Assembly: GCF_034313965.1 (NCBI RefSeq)
Contig: NZ_JAVIWQ010000002.1
Span: forward strand, 3,844,001-3,908,000
DNA length: 64,000 bases
DNA from: Herbaspirillum sp. RTI4
GTDB taxonomy: Bacteria > Pseudomonadota > Gammaproteobacteria > Burkholderiales > Burkholderiaceae_D
Reading direction: 5' to 3'
The notes beneath the pieces are model-generated. The model saw nothing but the letters and a program-made list of their open reading frames with translations, did no database searches and was not told the origin of the DNA. Made by a program: the position numbers and the translations under genes. Of this stretch, positions 1-9,684 are shown one piece after another; positions within the stretch are counted from its first letter, which is position 1, and every line of letters starts with the position of its first letter.

Positions 1-373
1 CGCTGGCACGCGTCATTGCCTCGGTCAGCGCCAGACTTTTCGCTTGGTATTCCGCCCTTTGCGCGGGCAGCATACGATCATCGTCATCCGGCAGGGTCAT
101 GCCTACGCCCTGCGCCAGATCCTTGACTGCTTCGATAAAGCCCAACCCCGAGTAATCAATCAGAAAGCTGATCGCGGTGCCATGCGCGCCACAACCAAAG
201 CAGTGGTAGAACTGTTTGGTCGGACTAACGGTGAAGCTAGGTGATTTTTCGTTGTGGAACGGACACAGCCCCATCAAATTGGCACCGCCCTTTTTGAGCG
301 GCACATACCGACCCACCACGTCGACGATATCGACGCGATTCAACAAATCCTGAATGAAGGATTGTGGGATCAC
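1..373 (-). CDS. dnaG: DNA primase DnaG, N-terminal part (runs off the window)
   Basis: DnaG makes the RNA primers for DNA replication. The visible 124 residues read as the N-terminal CHC2 zinc-binding domain: a CPFH motif followed about 20 residues later by FYHCFGCGAHG supplies the Cys-His-Cys-Cys ligands, with the typical NEKSPSF stretch between them. The start is taken as the GTG at 373 (protein begins VIPQSFIQDLL). No Shine-Dalgarno is obvious there, and an in-frame GTG further upstream cannot be excluded. The gene lies downstream of rpsU and yqeY on the same strand, the usual macromolecular-synthesis operon order, with rpoD expected beyond the edge. Confidence 0.93.
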   Translation of the reverse strand, partial: MIPQSFIQDLLNRVDIVDVVGRYVPLKKGGANLMGLCPFHNEKSPSFTVSPTKQFYHCFGCGAHGTAISFLIDYSGLGFIEAVKDLAQGVGMTLPDDDDRMLPAQRAEYQAKSLALTEAMTRAS

Positions 374-422
374 CGGGAGGCGACGGGGCGGCAGGCGCCG
401 TTCTTGGCACCGTTCAGAGGCA

Positions 423-866
423 TCACGCCAGCGCAGCCTTCACCAGCGCCGACACTGCCGTCATGTCAGCGCGACCCGCCAGCTTCGGCTTGAGCACACC
501 CATGACTTTGCCCATGTCCTGCGGGCCCTTGGCACCAACGGCGGCCACAGCAGCGCTGACTTCGGCTTGAATTTCCTCATCCGACAGGCCTTCGGGCATA
601 TAGCCACCCAGAATTTCCAGCTCGGCCTTTTCGATATCCGCCAGATCTTGACGACCGCCGGCTTCAAACTGGCTGATCGAGTCTTTGCGCTGCTTGATCA
701 TCTTGTCGATGATGGCTTGCACCTGGGCGTCATCCAGCTCGATGCGCTCATCCACTTCTTTTTGCTTGATGGCGGCAGTAATCAAACGGATGGCACCCAG
801 TCGCGGCGCATCCTTGGCTCGCATGGCGGTTTTCATGTCGTCGGTGATTTGCTGTTTCAGACTCAT
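423..866 (-). CDS. yqeY: GatB/YqeY domain protein
   Basis: This 147-residue protein is the free-standing YqeY family, related to the C-terminal tail domain of the GatB subunit of tRNA-dependent amidotransferase. Its precise role is not established; tRNA binding is presumed from homology. The sequence begins MSLKQQITDDMKTAMRAKD and contains the family pattern LGAIRLITAAIKQKEVDER and ILGGYMPEGLS. The start at 866 was preferred over a longer frame to 914 because AAGGAG lies just upstream of this ATG. It sits between rpsU and dnaG on one strand, as in many proteobacteria. Confidence 0.93.
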   Translation of the reverse strand: MSLKQQITDDMKTAMRAKDAPRLGAIRLITAAIKQKEVDERIELDDAQVQAIIDKMIKQRKDSISQFEAGGRQDLADIEKAELEILGGYMPEGLSDEEIQAEVSAAVAAVGAKGPQDMGKVMGVLKPKLAGRADMTAVSALVKAALA

Positions 867-1014
867 TAGATTCTCCTTGATGCGACTGGTTGACACCGGT
901 GATCGGGATTGCAATCGGCTTCGGCCTGTTTTTTGCCTGAGTCCGCTTATCGACTGAAAAAAGCAACGCGCAAACAGGGCCCGGACGACAATCCAATCAA
1001 ATTTTTAAACAGGA

Positions 1015-1047
1015 AAACCCGCTGCGGAACAACACCGGAGCGGGTTT
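1015..1047 (-). terminator. Rho-independent terminator after rpsU
   Basis: A perfect 9-bp stem, AAACCCGCT (1015-1023) with AGCGGGTTT (1039-1047), lies between rpsU and yqeY. Read on the minus strand it is followed by a T-rich run, so it can end or attenuate rpsU transcription before yqeY and dnaG. Attenuation here would fit the known need for far more S21 than primase. Confidence 0.7.
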
Positions 1048-1088
1048 ATATTTCGTCACATCACCGAAGCGATGCGGCGAAAGAATTC

Positions 1089-1301
1089 TTAGAACAGCTT
1101 TTTAGGCAGTTGCTGGCTGCGGATACGCTTGTAATGACGCTTGACTGCGGCGGCAAGTTTGCGCTTACGTTCCGCTGTCGGCTTTTCGTAAAACTCCCGT
1201 GCACGCAGCTCGGTCAGCAGTCCGGTTTTTTCAATGGTGCGCTTGAAGCGACGCATCGCAACTTCGAACGGCTCGTTTTCTTTAAGGCGAATAGTGGTCA
1301 T
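1089..1301 (-). CDS. rpsU: 30S ribosomal protein S21
   Basis: S21 is a small basic protein of the 30S subunit that helps translation initiation. The 70-residue product begins [25 protein letters not shown] and has the basic tail [15 protein letters not shown], both diagnostic, and the length is standard. The start at 1301 was chosen by family alignment; the open frame extends further upstream without similarity. It is first in the rpsU-yqeY-dnaG order. Confidence 0.97.
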   Translation of the reverse strand: MTTIRLKENEPFEVAMRRFKRTIEKTGLLTELRAREFYEKPTAERKRKLAAAVKRHYKRIRSQQLPKKLF

Positions 1302-1423
1302 GTAATTCAAACCGAAGGTTAAAAATTGGGAAGAGCGCGAGTATAACAAACTTATCGAGGCAAGGGAAGATAACTGTCACTTTGTGACAAATCAACCCGA
1401 TTTGCCACAAAGCTGACAGCCGC

Positions 1424-2620
1424 TTATAGCGCCAGACCCGCCGCCATTCCTGACGCCCAGGCCCACTGGAAATTGTAGCCGCCCAGCCAGCCCGTAACAT
1501 CGACCGCCTCACCGATGAAATGCAATCCCGGCACTTTGGTCGCCATCATGGTCTGCTGCGACAACTCGCGGGTATCGACCCCGCCCAGCGTAACCTCTGC
1601 CTTGCGGTAACCTTCCGACCCGCTGGGTTTGACGCTCCAACGGTTCAGCGTATCACCGAGGCGCTGCAATTGCTTGTCTGGCAAATCGGCGATACGGGCG
1701 TCGGCGGCAAAACCATTGGCCGTCAACCAGCCGTCAGCCAGCCGCCCCGGCAACCATTGCGACAAGGTATTGCCAAGCTGTTTCTTATTGCTGTTTTTGC
1801 CTTCTATCAACAGCCCGGCGATATCGATCCCCGGCAAGAGATTCAGAGTCAGCGCAGAACCGGGCGTCCAGTAACTGGAAATTTGCAGTATCCCCGGGCC
1901 GGATATGCCGCGATGCGTAAATAGCAAATCCTCGGCAAAAAAGCCGCGCGCTTTTTTCTCTCCCGCCTCGACTTCCACCGGTAAAGCGATGCCGGCCAGA
2001 TCGGCAAAAGGCTGCCAGCCAGCCGCATCAAAAGTCAGCGGCACCAGCCCGGGACGGGTTTCCACGACCTTCAGATCAAACTGGCGCGCAATCCGGTACG
2101 ACAGGTCAGTCGCGCCGATCTTCGGTATCGATAAACCGCCCGTCGCCATCACGACGCTGCCGGCGCTGATAACGCCCGCATCGGTCGCAATGTGAAATAG
2201 CCCATCCTGCTGGGTCAGTCCATCCACGCGACAAGGCATGCGCCAGCTCACCCCGCCCAGATCGCACTCGGCGCGCAGCATGGTGATGATGTCTTCGGCA
2301 CTGTTGTCGCAAAACAACTGACCCTTATGTTTTTCGTGATATCCGATCCGATGCCGTTTCAGCAAGGTCAGGAAATCTTGTGGCGTATAACGCGACAAAG
2401 CACTTTTGCAAAAGTGCGGATTGCTCGACAGAAAATGCTGAGGCGCAGCGCCAAGATTGGTGAAATTGCAGCGCCCACCGCCGGAAATGCGGATTTTTTC
2501 GCCCAACTTGGACGCGTGGTCGATCAGCACTACGCGCTTGCCGCGCTGCCCTGCGACAGCAGCACACATCATGCCGGCGGCACCCGCGCCAATGACGGCG
2601 ACATCAAACTGTTGAGTCAT
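1424..2620 (-). CDS. NAD(P)/FAD-dependent oxidoreductase, HI0933/YhiN family
   Basis: This 398-residue flavoprotein belongs to the HI0933 (YhiN, BaiN-like) family. The N-terminal Rossmann fold shows GAGAAGMMCA (residues 11-20) for FAD binding, followed by the family hallmark KIRISGGGRCNFTN near residue 43, and the C-terminal FAD contact IGEAVDVTGWLGGYNFQWAW. The physiological substrate of this family is mostly unknown; some homologues reduce bile acids or alkyl ketones. It is a single gene, with short intergenic gaps on both sides. Confidence 0.9.
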   Translation of the reverse strand: MTQQFDVAVIGAGAAGMMCAAVAGQRGKRVVLIDHASKLGEKIRISGGGRCNFTNLGAAPQHFLSSNPHFCKSALSRYTPQDFLTLLKRHRIGYHEKHKGQLFCDNSAEDIITMLRAECDLGGVSWRMPCRVDGLTQQDGLFHIATDAGVISAGSVVMATGGLSIPKIGATDLSYRIARQFDLKVVETRPGLVPLTFDAAGWQPFADLAGIALPVEVEAGEKKARGFFAEDLLFTHRGISGPGILQISSYWTPGSALTLNLLPGIDIAGLLIEGKNSNKKQLGNTLSQWLPGRLADGWLTANGFAADARIADLPDKQLQRLGDTLNRWSVKPSGSEGYRKAEVTLGGVDTRELSQQTMMATKVPGLHFIGEAVDVTGWLGGYNFQWAWASGMAAGLAL

Positions 2621-2805
2621 GAATAAGAACCTGTTTATTAACTACTTGATGATAGAACCGCTACTAAGCGGAACCCGCCAACAGTCTATCGGAAAGGGAA
2701 GGAAAAACGGAATGCATACTACTTAGGGGGCGAATACTGCGTTGCGCCACGCCGCAGAGCAAGCAAAAAATGCATGACCGCCAGAATCGCGCTACAAAAC
2801 TACGC

Positions 2806-4020
2806 TTACTGGAAATAAGCCGGCGGCTTTCCGCCCATCCACAACTCGGAAGAAAGCCGCATCATTTCGTTGAGCGAACGGCGATGTGAGAAGGTGTGAC
2901 GCAACCATGCCGCATCACTCAGGTTTTCCAGCGCCATCCGCCGCAAGCGATTCAGTGTTTGCTGCTCTGAATCGTTCTCCACGTACGCTTCCAATATCTG
3001 CACATGCTGCAACAGATGCTCAAAAATCGGCAATTTTCGCGATTCCGCGGCGGTCTTCCCGTGCAGCGCCAGCATGCCTTTCAAGCCGAAGCGGCTGGCT
3101 TCAAAACGGTTGTACTGATAGAGCAGGTAAAAATCGTCGGTAATCTCAAACGGCCGCTCCGTGAGCAACCAGCGCGCCAGCAGCTGCGCATAGCCACCCA
3201 GATGCGCGGCATGCTCTATCGTCAGTGGCGTATCGCAGACACGGATTTCAACCGTGCCGTATTCCGGCTTGGGGCGGATATCCCAGTAAAAATCCTTCAT
3301 GCTGACGATGATGCCCATTTGCAACAACTCCGCATAGTAGTGCTCAAAATCGCACCAGCGGGTATGTACCGGAGCCGTCCCGGACAAGGGAAAAGCCCGC
3401 ACCACATTACTGCGGGAAGATTCAAACTGGGTATCGGCCCCCTGATAAAACGGCGATGCCGCGGATAACGCGATGAAATGCGGAATGAAGCGTGAAAAGG
3501 CATGCGTCAGGTACAGCGCATCATCACCATTGGCCACGCCGATGTGAATATGCTGGCCGAACACCGTAAAAGTCTTGGCCAGATAGCCGTATTTTTCATG
3601 CAGATAATGGAAGCGCTCGCTGGGAGTAATGCGTTGCTCGTTCCAGTGCTGGAACGGATGCGCCCCACCGCCGGAGACGTCAATATTCAGATAGCGGGCG
3701 CCGTTGACCAGTGCCGAGCGCAGGTCTTTCAATTCCTCGATCAGCTGGTCCGCCCGGGTATGAATCCCCGAATTGAGTTCTATCATTCCTTGCGTCATTT
3801 CCAGCTTGATCTGGCTTTGCAGGGCGCGCGGCTCTATCCAGGTCAGCAGATCCACCGCATCGCTGGCCAAATTGTAATTGCGCCGGTTGACCAATTGCAG
3901 TTCCAGCTCGATTCCCATAGTGAAAGGAGTGGAGGAAGTAAACGGCAGTATTTCCGTCACGATCTCTACAGGAAGGTCGGCGGCAAGAGGAGCCGCCATC
4001 GTATCGATTGATTCAGTCAT
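2806..4020 (-). CDS. YbdK-type carboxylate-amine ligase (GCS2 family)
   Basis: The 404-residue protein is of the glutamate-cysteine ligase type 2 family, which joins a carboxylate to an amine using ATP. The family signature FTMGIELELQLV occurs near residue 33, followed by the acid-rich EMTQGMIELNSG and the later HIHIGV and GTVEIRVCDTP segments. YbdK homologues have weak gamma-glutamylcysteine ligase activity and the true substrate is often unknown. Its ATG overlaps the stop codon of the upstream antiporter gene by 4 bases, so the two are translationally coupled. The family sometimes clusters with potassium/proton antiporters, which glutathione-like compounds can gate; a functional link is inference. 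Confidence 0.88.
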   Translation of the reverse strand: MTESIDTMAAPLAADLPVEIVTEILPFTSSTPFTMGIELELQLVNRRNYNLASDAVDLLTWIEPRALQSQIKLEMTQGMIELNSGIHTRADQLIEELKDLRSALVNGARYLNIDVSGGGAHPFQHWNEQRITPSERFHYLHEKYGYLAKTFTVFGQHIHIGVANGDDALYLTHAFSRFIPHFIALSAASPFYQGADTQFESSRSNVVRAFPLSGTAPVHTRWCDFEHYYAELLQMGIIVSMKDFYWDIRPKPEYGTVEIRVCDTPLTIEHAAHLGGYAQLLARWLLTERPFEITDDFYLLYQYNRFEASRFGLKGMLALHGKTAAESRKLPIFEHLLQHVQILEAYVENDSEQQTLNRLRRMALENLSDAAWLRHTFSHRRSLNEMMRLSSELWMGGKPPAYFQ

Positions 4021-5228
4021 GATTCACGCCCGCTTTCACCCGATTTAATTAGTGCGAATTGCGTCGCCACCGGACCCAGCAACTCCAGCACGACCAGGCA
4101 GCCCGCCAACAGCGGCACCATATCCGCGGTGGTATTGGGATACAGGGTAAAGGCCGTTTGCATCAGGCCCAAACCTGCTTCGGTCATCGGCAAGGTGCCT
4201 AGTGTCAACAGTCCGGCCTGCCTCCAGTTCATGCGCGCAAACCGGGCAAACAGAAATACGCCACACCCCATCGCCAGGAAGCGTGCCGCCACCAGCAGCA
4301 CAACGGAGACACCCACGACCGTCAGATCTGAAAACCGGATCGACGCACCCATGGTGACGAACAGCATGACCATGAACAGGTCGTTGGCGACACCGAATTC
4401 CAGCTCCATGATGTCGTACTGCCGATCCAGATTTTTCGACAGAATCGCGAAAAACAGCATGGTCAGCATGACGGGTAGATTCAGGGCGTGCGCCGCGCCG
4501 ATGGCCAGCGTGATGATCGCAATGACCAGCACGAACTGGCTGCTGCGCCGCCGTCCCAGTAAGCGCGCCAGCGGTGCCATCACCCAGTAAACCAGATAGG
4601 CCAGGGCAAATGCACCGACCAGCGAATACAAGGTATGCGCAAACAGAGTCCAGGCCGACGTGCCGGATTCGGTCGCAATGAGCGGCAGCAAAGCATAGGC
4701 GGCCAGCAAGGCGATGCAGTTATTGAGCGCCGTCATCGCCGCGAGTCTGCGGGTCACCTGACCCTCCGCCTTCAAATCGCGCAGCACCACAATCACGACC
4801 GCCGGCGAAGTGGCAATCGCCAGCACCCCACCCAGCAGCGCCAGCACCGAGGTGGCACCGAACATTCGCAGCGCGCCGCTGACAAACACGAAACACAGCA
4901 GCGACGAGGTCGCCACAATGGCCAGCATCCACTTCTCGCGGAGCAGCCAGCCGATATCGACATAGCGCCCGAGTTGGTACACCACCAGCGCCATGGCGAC
5001 ATCGGAAAAAATCGCGGTCATTTGCAACACATCGCCGGACAACCAGTTCAGTCCGCCCTGTCCCAACAACAAACCGACGAGCAAATAACCTGTAATGCGC
5101 GGCACCCAGGGGGATCGCGACACCAGATGGCCGCCGATCAATCCCAGCAAAAGCAAACCGCCAAACAACAGTAAAGCGTTCCATTGCAGCGGCTGACCGA
5201 GCGCAAAAGATGGCAAAAACCAAGCCAT
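4017..5228 (-). CDS. Cation/proton antiporter (CPA2, Kef-like)
   Basis: A 403-residue membrane protein with about 12 hydrophobic segments and the conserved helix pairs of the Na+/H+ exchanger superfamily (LLLGLIGGHLVSRS, GLLLGQGGLNWLSG, ALLGGVLAIATSPAVV, FFAILSKNLD). It lacks a C-terminal TrkA-N nucleotide domain, so it is shorter than KefB or KefC. The start at 5228 was chosen over a longer frame to 5303 because AGAGG precedes this ATG. It is the first gene of a two-gene unit with the carboxylate-amine ligase. The ion transported cannot be read from the sequence. Confidence 0.85.
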   Translation of the reverse strand: MAWFLPSFALGQPLQWNALLLFGGLLLLGLIGGHLVSRSPWVPRITGYLLVGLLLGQGGLNWLSGDVLQMTAIFSDVAMALVVYQLGRYVDIGWLLREKWMLAIVATSSLLCFVFVSGALRMFGATSVLALLGGVLAIATSPAVVIVVLRDLKAEGQVTRRLAAMTALNNCIALLAAYALLPLIATESGTSAWTLFAHTLYSLVGAFALAYLVYWVMAPLARLLGRRRSSQFVLVIAIITLAIGAAHALNLPVMLTMLFFAILSKNLDRQYDIMELEFGVANDLFMVMLFVTMGASIRFSDLTVVGVSVVLLVAARFLAMGCGVFLFARFARMNWRQAGLLTLGTLPMTEAGLGLMQTAFTLYPNTTADMVPLLAGCLVVLELLGPVATQFALIKSGESGRES

Positions 5229-5763
5229 ATGACCTCTCTGATAAGGGTGAAACAGGGCGGAGAAAAGATGCCCGGCGGGTACCAGATTCACAGAACCTGA
5301 CAATGAGACGATGACTATGTATGAGGCAGGAGGTGAGCAAAGATAAATAAGCGAGAGGCTATTTTTAACACAGCCCTTATCCTGTGCCTACGCATTTCAT
5401 GCACGCGCCTCCCGGCAGCCTGCCCGGTTCGATGCAAGCAGCACCCGATAGTTCGGCCGCAACACATCCAGCAACAGGCAGGGGCGATTGGCCACGAAGC
5501 CATACACAGCATAGCGAAATAGGTTATGATTCATTCACTACCCCGCCGCCGCACCCTTGCCCCTCAGCAAAAATTGTAAAAAAACCGTTTCCGGCTTTGC
5601 CTGAAGCAGGAAGAGGAACAGCAAAAAACTGTACCGGCTTGATTTTGCCGGCGGTGTCGCCAATAACTCAATACAACCCGATATAGTCCGCCCTGATTGT
5701 TGACTTCCCAGCGGCGCCTGACCATTCTGATTGACCACTTACCTCTCATCCGAGGAAACCACC
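5229..5763. other. Intergenic region between divergent antiporter and trxA
   Basis: These 535 bases lie between two divergently transcribed genes and must hold both promoters. I see no convincing conserved gene: the open frames on either strand have no recognisable composition. A TATAGT sequence at 5682-5687 and a TTGACT at 5700-5705 are possible promoter parts for trxA, but their partners are weak. GAGGAAA upstream of 5764 is the trxA ribosome-binding site. Confidence 0.5.
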
Positions 5764-6090
5764 ATGAGCGAAAACATTAAACATATTACAGACGCATCTT
5801 TTGAGATTGACGTACTGAAGTCCGACAAACCTGTCCTGGTCGATTTCTGGGCCGAATGGTGCGGTCCTTGCAAAGCGATTGCCCCTATCCTGGAAGAAGT
5901 TGCCAAGGAATACGACGGCAAACTGCTCATCGCCAAACTGGATGTCGATGCGAATCAGGCGATCCCTGCCAAATTCGGTATCCGCGGTATTCCAACGCTG
6001 ATCCTATTCAAAAACGGCGCCGTTGCCGCACAGAAAGTCGGCGCTTTGGCCAAGGGCCAACTGACCTCGTTTATCGATAGCAATATCTGA
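5764..6090 (+). CDS. trxA: Thioredoxin 1
   Basis: Thioredoxin is the general cytoplasmic disulfide reductase, recharged by thioredoxin reductase. The 108-residue protein has the active-site motif [12 protein letters not shown] and the cis-proline segment [12 protein letters not shown]. The start was placed at the ATG at 5764, preceded by GAGGAAA, rather than at the longer frame from 5731. It lies just upstream of rho, the widely conserved trxA-rho arrangement. Confidence 0.97.
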   Translation: MSENIKHITDASFEIDVLKSDKPVLVDFWAEWCGPCKAIAPILEEVAKEYDGKLLIAKLDVDANQAIPAKFGIRGIPTLILFKNGAVAAQKVGALAKGQLTSFIDSNI

Positions 6091-6097
6091 TTGTGAC

Positions 6098-6123
6098 TGC
6101 AGCAGTACGCCCGTACTGCTGCA
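6098..6123 (+). terminator. Hairpin between trxA and rho (weak terminator or attenuator)
   Basis: An 11-bp perfect stem, TGCAGCAGTAC (6098-6108) with GTACTGCTGCA (6113-6123) and a 4-base loop, lies directly after trxA. The following bases are only moderately T-rich, so it would be a weak intrinsic terminator. rho is known to be autoregulated by attenuation in its leader in E. coli; a role here is inference. Confidence 0.5.
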
Positions 6124-6185
6124 TTAGTTCATTTACCACGCAAGTCCCTCCCCCACCTTTTTAAGTCCCGTCCCGGGAAACTCTT

Positions 6186-7448
6186 ATGCACTTATCCGAA
6201 TTAAAAGCCATGCATGTCTCGGCATTGCTCGAAATGGCAATCAGCCTCGACATTGACAATGCTGCGCGCCTGCGCAAACAAGAACTGATGTTCGCGATCC
6301 TCAAGAAGCGCGCGAAATCGGGAGAACAAATTTTTGGCGATGGCGCCCTGGAAGTACTGCCGGATGGTTTCGGCTTCCTGCGCTCGCCCGACGCCAGCTA
6401 CATGGCGTCCACCGACGACATTTACATCTCGCCGTCGCAAATCCGCCGCTTTAACCTGCACACCGGCGATTCAATCGAAGGCGAAGTACGCACCCCGAAA
6501 GATGGCGAACGCTACTTTGCCCTGGTCAAAGTCGACAAGGTCAACGGCGAACCGCCGGAAGCATCGAAACACCGCATCCTGTTTGAAAATCTGACCCCGC
6601 TGCACCCGAACAAACCGCTGCTGCTGGAACGCGACATGCGCGGCGAAGAAAACATTACCGGCCGCATCATCGATCTGATCGCCCCCATCGGCAAAGGCCA
6701 GCGCGGCTTGCTGGTAGCGTCGCCGAAGTCCGGTAAATCGGTCATGCTGCAACACATTGCGCATGCGATCACCACCAATCATCCCGAAGCCGTCATGATC
6801 GTTCTGCTGATCGACGAACGGCCGGAAGAAGTCACGGAAATGCAGCGCTCGGTGCGCGGCGAAGTGGTCGCCTCGACCTTCGACGAACCGGCAACGCGTC
6901 ACGTGCAAGTGGCCGAAATGGTGCTGGAAAAAGCCAAGCGCTTAGTCGAAATGAAAAAGGATGTGGTCATCCTGCTCGACTCCATCACCCGTCTGGCGCG
7001 CGCCTACAATACCGTCATCCCGGCCTCCGGCAAGGTACTGACCGGTGGTGTCGATGCCAATGCGCTGCAACGGCCTAAACGCTTCTTTGGCGCCGCCCGC
7101 AATATCGAAGAAGGCGGCTCGCTGACCATCATCGCTACCGCCCTGATCGAAACCGGCAGCCGCATGGATGACGTGATTTTCGAAGAATTCAAGGGTACCG
7201 GCAACATGGAAGTGCATCTGGAACGCCGCTTGGCTGAAAAGCGCGTCTATCCATCAATCAACCTCAACAAATCCGGCACCCGCCGCGAAGAACTGCTGAT
7301 GAAGCCCGACCAGATGCAAAAAGTCTGGCTGCTGCGCAAGTTGCTCTACAGCATGGATGAAATTGAAGCGATGGAATTCATTCTCGATAAAATGAAGGCA
7401 ACCAAGAACAACGCTGAATTTTTCGACATGATGAAACGCGGCAACTAA
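6186..7448 (+). CDS. rho: Transcription termination factor Rho
   Basis: Rho is a hexameric RNA-dependent ATPase that releases RNA from paused polymerase. The 420-residue product is full length. The N-terminal domain [18 protein letters not shown] is followed by the cold-shock-like RNA-binding domain ([14 protein letters not shown], residues 55-68) and the RecA-like motor. The Walker A region reads SPKSGKS (residues 179-185), slightly different from the usual PPKAGKT. The motor also has [14 protein letters not shown] and [11 protein letters not shown]. It is the standard partner of the upstream trxA. Confidence 0.97.
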   Translation: MHLSELKAMHVSALLEMAISLDIDNAARLRKQELMFAILKKRAKSGEQIFGDGALEVLPDGFGFLRSPDASYMASTDDIYISPSQIRRFNLHTGDSIEGEVRTPKDGERYFALVKVDKVNGEPPEASKHRILFENLTPLHPNKPLLLERDMRGEENITGRIIDLIAPIGKGQRGLLVASPKSGKSVMLQHIAHAITTNHPEAVMIVLLIDERPEEVTEMQRSVRGEVVASTFDEPATRHVQVAEMVLEKAKRLVEMKKDVVILLDSITRLARAYNTVIPASGKVLTGGVDANALQRPKRFFGAARNIEEGGSLTIIATALIETGSRMDDVIFEEFKGTGNMEVHLERRLAEKRVYPSINLNKSGTRREELLMKPDQMQKVWLLRKLLYSMDEIEAMEFILDKMKATKNNAEFFDMMKRGN

Positions 7449-7498
7449 GCGTTCATCCACTTCACGTTTTTCCTCTGCAACACAAGGGAATACATTCA

Positions 7499-7530
7499 CG
7501 CCGCAATGTGCAAACATCGCGGCGTTTTTT
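7499..7530 (+). terminator. Rho-independent terminator of rho
   Basis: A 10-bp GC-rich stem with one mismatch, CGCCGCAATG (7499-7508) with CATCGCGGCG (7515-7524), is followed by six T residues (7525-7530). It lies 50 bases after the rho stop codon and is a standard intrinsic terminator. Confidence 0.85.
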
Positions 7531-7689
7531 AACGTCAGACATAATGACGCAGCTACGCACCCCATCAGTTTGAACGATGGACATAAAACAAAGTGCGCCA
7601 GCCGAAAAATGGCCCGGCCAATAGCTTCTGCAAACAATTCATTGCAAATGCTAGAATCGCGACCTCAGCTCAACTCGGGAATAAAAATA

Positions 7690-8970
7690 ATGGCAAACGC
7701 CCAGGCAAGTACATCGAAAGTCGGCACCGTTCTCAAAGTGACGAGCGGCAATTTTATGGAAATGTTCGACTTTTTCCTCTTTGGCTTTTACGCCTCCTAC
7801 ATTTCAAAGACGTTTTTCCCCTCCGGCGATGAGTTCGCCTCGCTGATGCTGACGTTCATGACCTTTGGCGCCGGCTTCCTGATGCGCCCGCTGGGCGCGA
7901 TTTTCCTGGGGGCCTATGTCGACCGGGTGGGACGCCGGCAAGGTCTGATCGTGACGCTGGCCCTGATGGCACTGGGAACGGTCCTGATCGCCTTCGTGCC
8001 AGGTTTTGACAGCATCGGCTACGCCGCACCGCTGCTGGTGCTGATCGGTCGCCTGCTGCAAGGTTTTTCCGCGGGCGTCGAACTGGGCGGCGTCTCCGTC
8101 TATCTGTCCGAAATAGCCACGCCGGGCCACAAAGGGTTTTACGTTAGCTGGCAGTCGGGTAGCCAGCAAGTCGCGATTATTTTCGCTGCGGCACTCGGCT
8201 ACGCGCTCAACATCTGGATGGCGCCAGCGGAAATCAGCGCCTGGGGCTGGCGCATCCCGTTCATCATCGGTTGCCTGATCGTACCGGTGCTGTTCGTCAT
8301 CCGCCGTTCGCTGGAGGAAACGCCGGAATTTCTGCAACGCAAACACAAACCTAACGCCAAAGAAATTTTCAGCTCCATGCTCAAAAACTGGCGTCTGGTG
8401 ATTGCCGGCGTGATGCTGGTGGCCATGACCACGGTCTCCTTTTACCTGATTACCGTCTACACCCCGACTTTCGGCAAAAACGTACTGAAACTGACCACGG
8501 TCGATGCGCTGATCGTGACCTTGTGCGTCGGGGTCTCCAACTTCATCTGGCTGCCTATCATGGGCGCCCTGTCGGATCGCATCGGTCGTCGCCCGATTCT
8601 GCTGACTTTTTGCATATTGACCGTCCTGACCGCCTACCCTGCGCTGTCGTGGCTGGTAGCCAACCCCAGCTTCGAGCGGATGTTGGGCGTTGAACTGTGG
8701 TTGTCGTTCCTCTATGCCAGCTACAACGGCGCCATGGTCGTCGCACTGACCGAAGTCATGCCGGTCAGCGTGCGCACTGCCGGTTTTGCGTTGGCCTATA
8801 GTCTGGCGACCGCGATCTTCGGCGGCTTTACCCCGGCCATCGCCACTTTCCTGATCCAATACACAGGCGACAAAGCAGCGCCCGGACTGTGGATGAGCTT
8901 TGCCGCCATCTGTGGCCTGATCGCCACGCTGGTGTTGTATCGCAAGAACGCGCGTCCGGCGATTGAATAA
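7690..8970 (+). CDS. MFS transporter, citrate/tricarballylate:proton symporter type
   Basis: This 426-residue protein has 12 predicted membrane helices and belongs to the metabolite:H+ symporter family of the major facilitator superfamily. Diagnostic stretches are [17 protein letters not shown] at the N-terminus, the loop motif [34 protein letters not shown] and the second-half loop [14 protein letters not shown]. The pattern is closest to CitA/TcuC-like citrate or tricarballylate carriers; the actual substrate is inferred. The start at 7690 replaces a longer frame from 7570 because alignment begins there. It stands alone between rho and rpmE2. Confidence 0.85.
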   Translation: MANAQASTSKVGTVLKVTSGNFMEMFDFFLFGFYASYISKTFFPSGDEFASLMLTFMTFGAGFLMRPLGAIFLGAYVDRVGRRQGLIVTLALMALGTVLIAFVPGFDSIGYAAPLLVLIGRLLQGFSAGVELGGVSVYLSEIATPGHKGFYVSWQSGSQQVAIIFAAALGYALNIWMAPAEISAWGWRIPFIIGCLIVPVLFVIRRSLEETPEFLQRKHKPNAKEIFSSMLKNWRLVIAGVMLVAMTTVSFYLITVYTPTFGKNVLKLTTVDALIVTLCVGVSNFIWLPIMGALSDRIGRRPILLTFCILTVLTAYPALSWLVANPSFERMLGVELWLSFLYASYNGAMVVALTEVMPVSVRTAGFALAYSLATAIFGGFTPAIATFLIQYTGDKAAPGLWMSFAAICGLIATLVLYRKNARPAIE

Positions 8971-9030
8971 AGGAAGGGCGAAAGGAAGGGGCGAAACCAT
9001 CAAAAATGGCGCAAACCCCTGATTTGATTG

Positions 9031-9036
9031 TATAAT
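9031..9036 (+). promoter_or_regulatory. Possible -10 box upstream of rpmE2
   Basis: A perfect TATAAT lies about 100 bases before the L31 start codon in the gap after the transporter gene. No good -35 box is visible 16-18 bases upstream, so the call rests on the -10 alone. Confidence 0.4.
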
Positions 9037-9136
9037 CCGACGCTTCACATCCCGGCAAGTGATCGACAATCGGGTCAAGAAGCATGACTGACCGACGAAG
9101 TGACGATTGGCTCCCTAATCTTATCAAGGCAAAAAA

Positions 9137-9409
9137 ATGAAAAAAGGCATTCACCCGGAATACCGCGAAGTGTTGTTCCACGATGTATCGAACGATTTCA
9201 AGTTCATTACCCGTTCGACTATCAACGCACGCGACAAAATGGAATTCGAAGGCAAGGAATACCCACTCGTGAAGATTGAAGTTTCTTCCGAATCGCATCC
9301 TTTCTTCACCGGCAAGCACAAAATCGTCGACACGGCTGGCCGCGTCGAGAAGTTCCGTCAGAAATTCGGCACTGTCGGATCCAAGACACAAGTCGCAGAC
9401 AGCGAATAA
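9137..9409 (+). CDS. rpmE2: 50S ribosomal protein L31 type B (zinc-independent)
   Basis: The 90-residue protein begins [18 protein letters not shown] and continues with [21 protein letters not shown], the L31 type B (YkgM-like) pattern. It has no Cys residues, hence none of the CxxC zinc ligands of the ordinary form. In many bacteria the Cys-free form is made under zinc limitation and replaces the zinc-containing L31. Here it has no visible Zur box and may be the only copy near these core genes. A strong terminator follows. Confidence 0.95.
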   Translation: MKKGIHPEYREVLFHDVSNDFKFITRSTINARDKMEFEGKEYPLVKIEVSSESHPFFTGKHKIVDTAGRVEKFRQKFGTVGSKTQVADSE

Positions 9410-9437
9410 TTGTTTCTGTTTCGACACTGACGCATTG

Positions 9438-9464
9438 AAAAAGGCAGCTACGGCTGCCTTTTTT
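9438..9464 (+). terminator. Rho-independent terminator of rpmE2
   Basis: Stem GGCAGC (9443-9448) with GCTGCC (9453-9458) around a TACG tetraloop, flanked by A and T runs that extend the pairing and end in six T residues. The A run on the other side lets it work in both directions. Confidence 0.9.
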
Positions 9465-9684
9465 AATTTCCATTGCGTCGGGAAAGCCGCAATACTGCGC
9501 AAGACGAAGACACATCCGGCAACACCCGGCAACAATGAAAAACAATATCCGCACCGTTTTGCTGCACAATGTCGCTGCGCCTGGCGCACACCGCCGACCG
9601 ATCCGTCCACAGCCCACTTATGGTGCGCTATCGGACCTGCCGGCTTTTCACCGGCAGCCGCACCGGCCCTGATTTCCGCTACCG

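Noticed and set aside
7804..9078. A 424-codon open frame on the minus strand opposite the MFS transporter
   Set aside because: It is extremely rich in Gln, Arg, His and Asp without any motif, as expected for the antisense frame of a membrane protein gene in GC-rich DNA. The plus-strand transporter is unmistakable.
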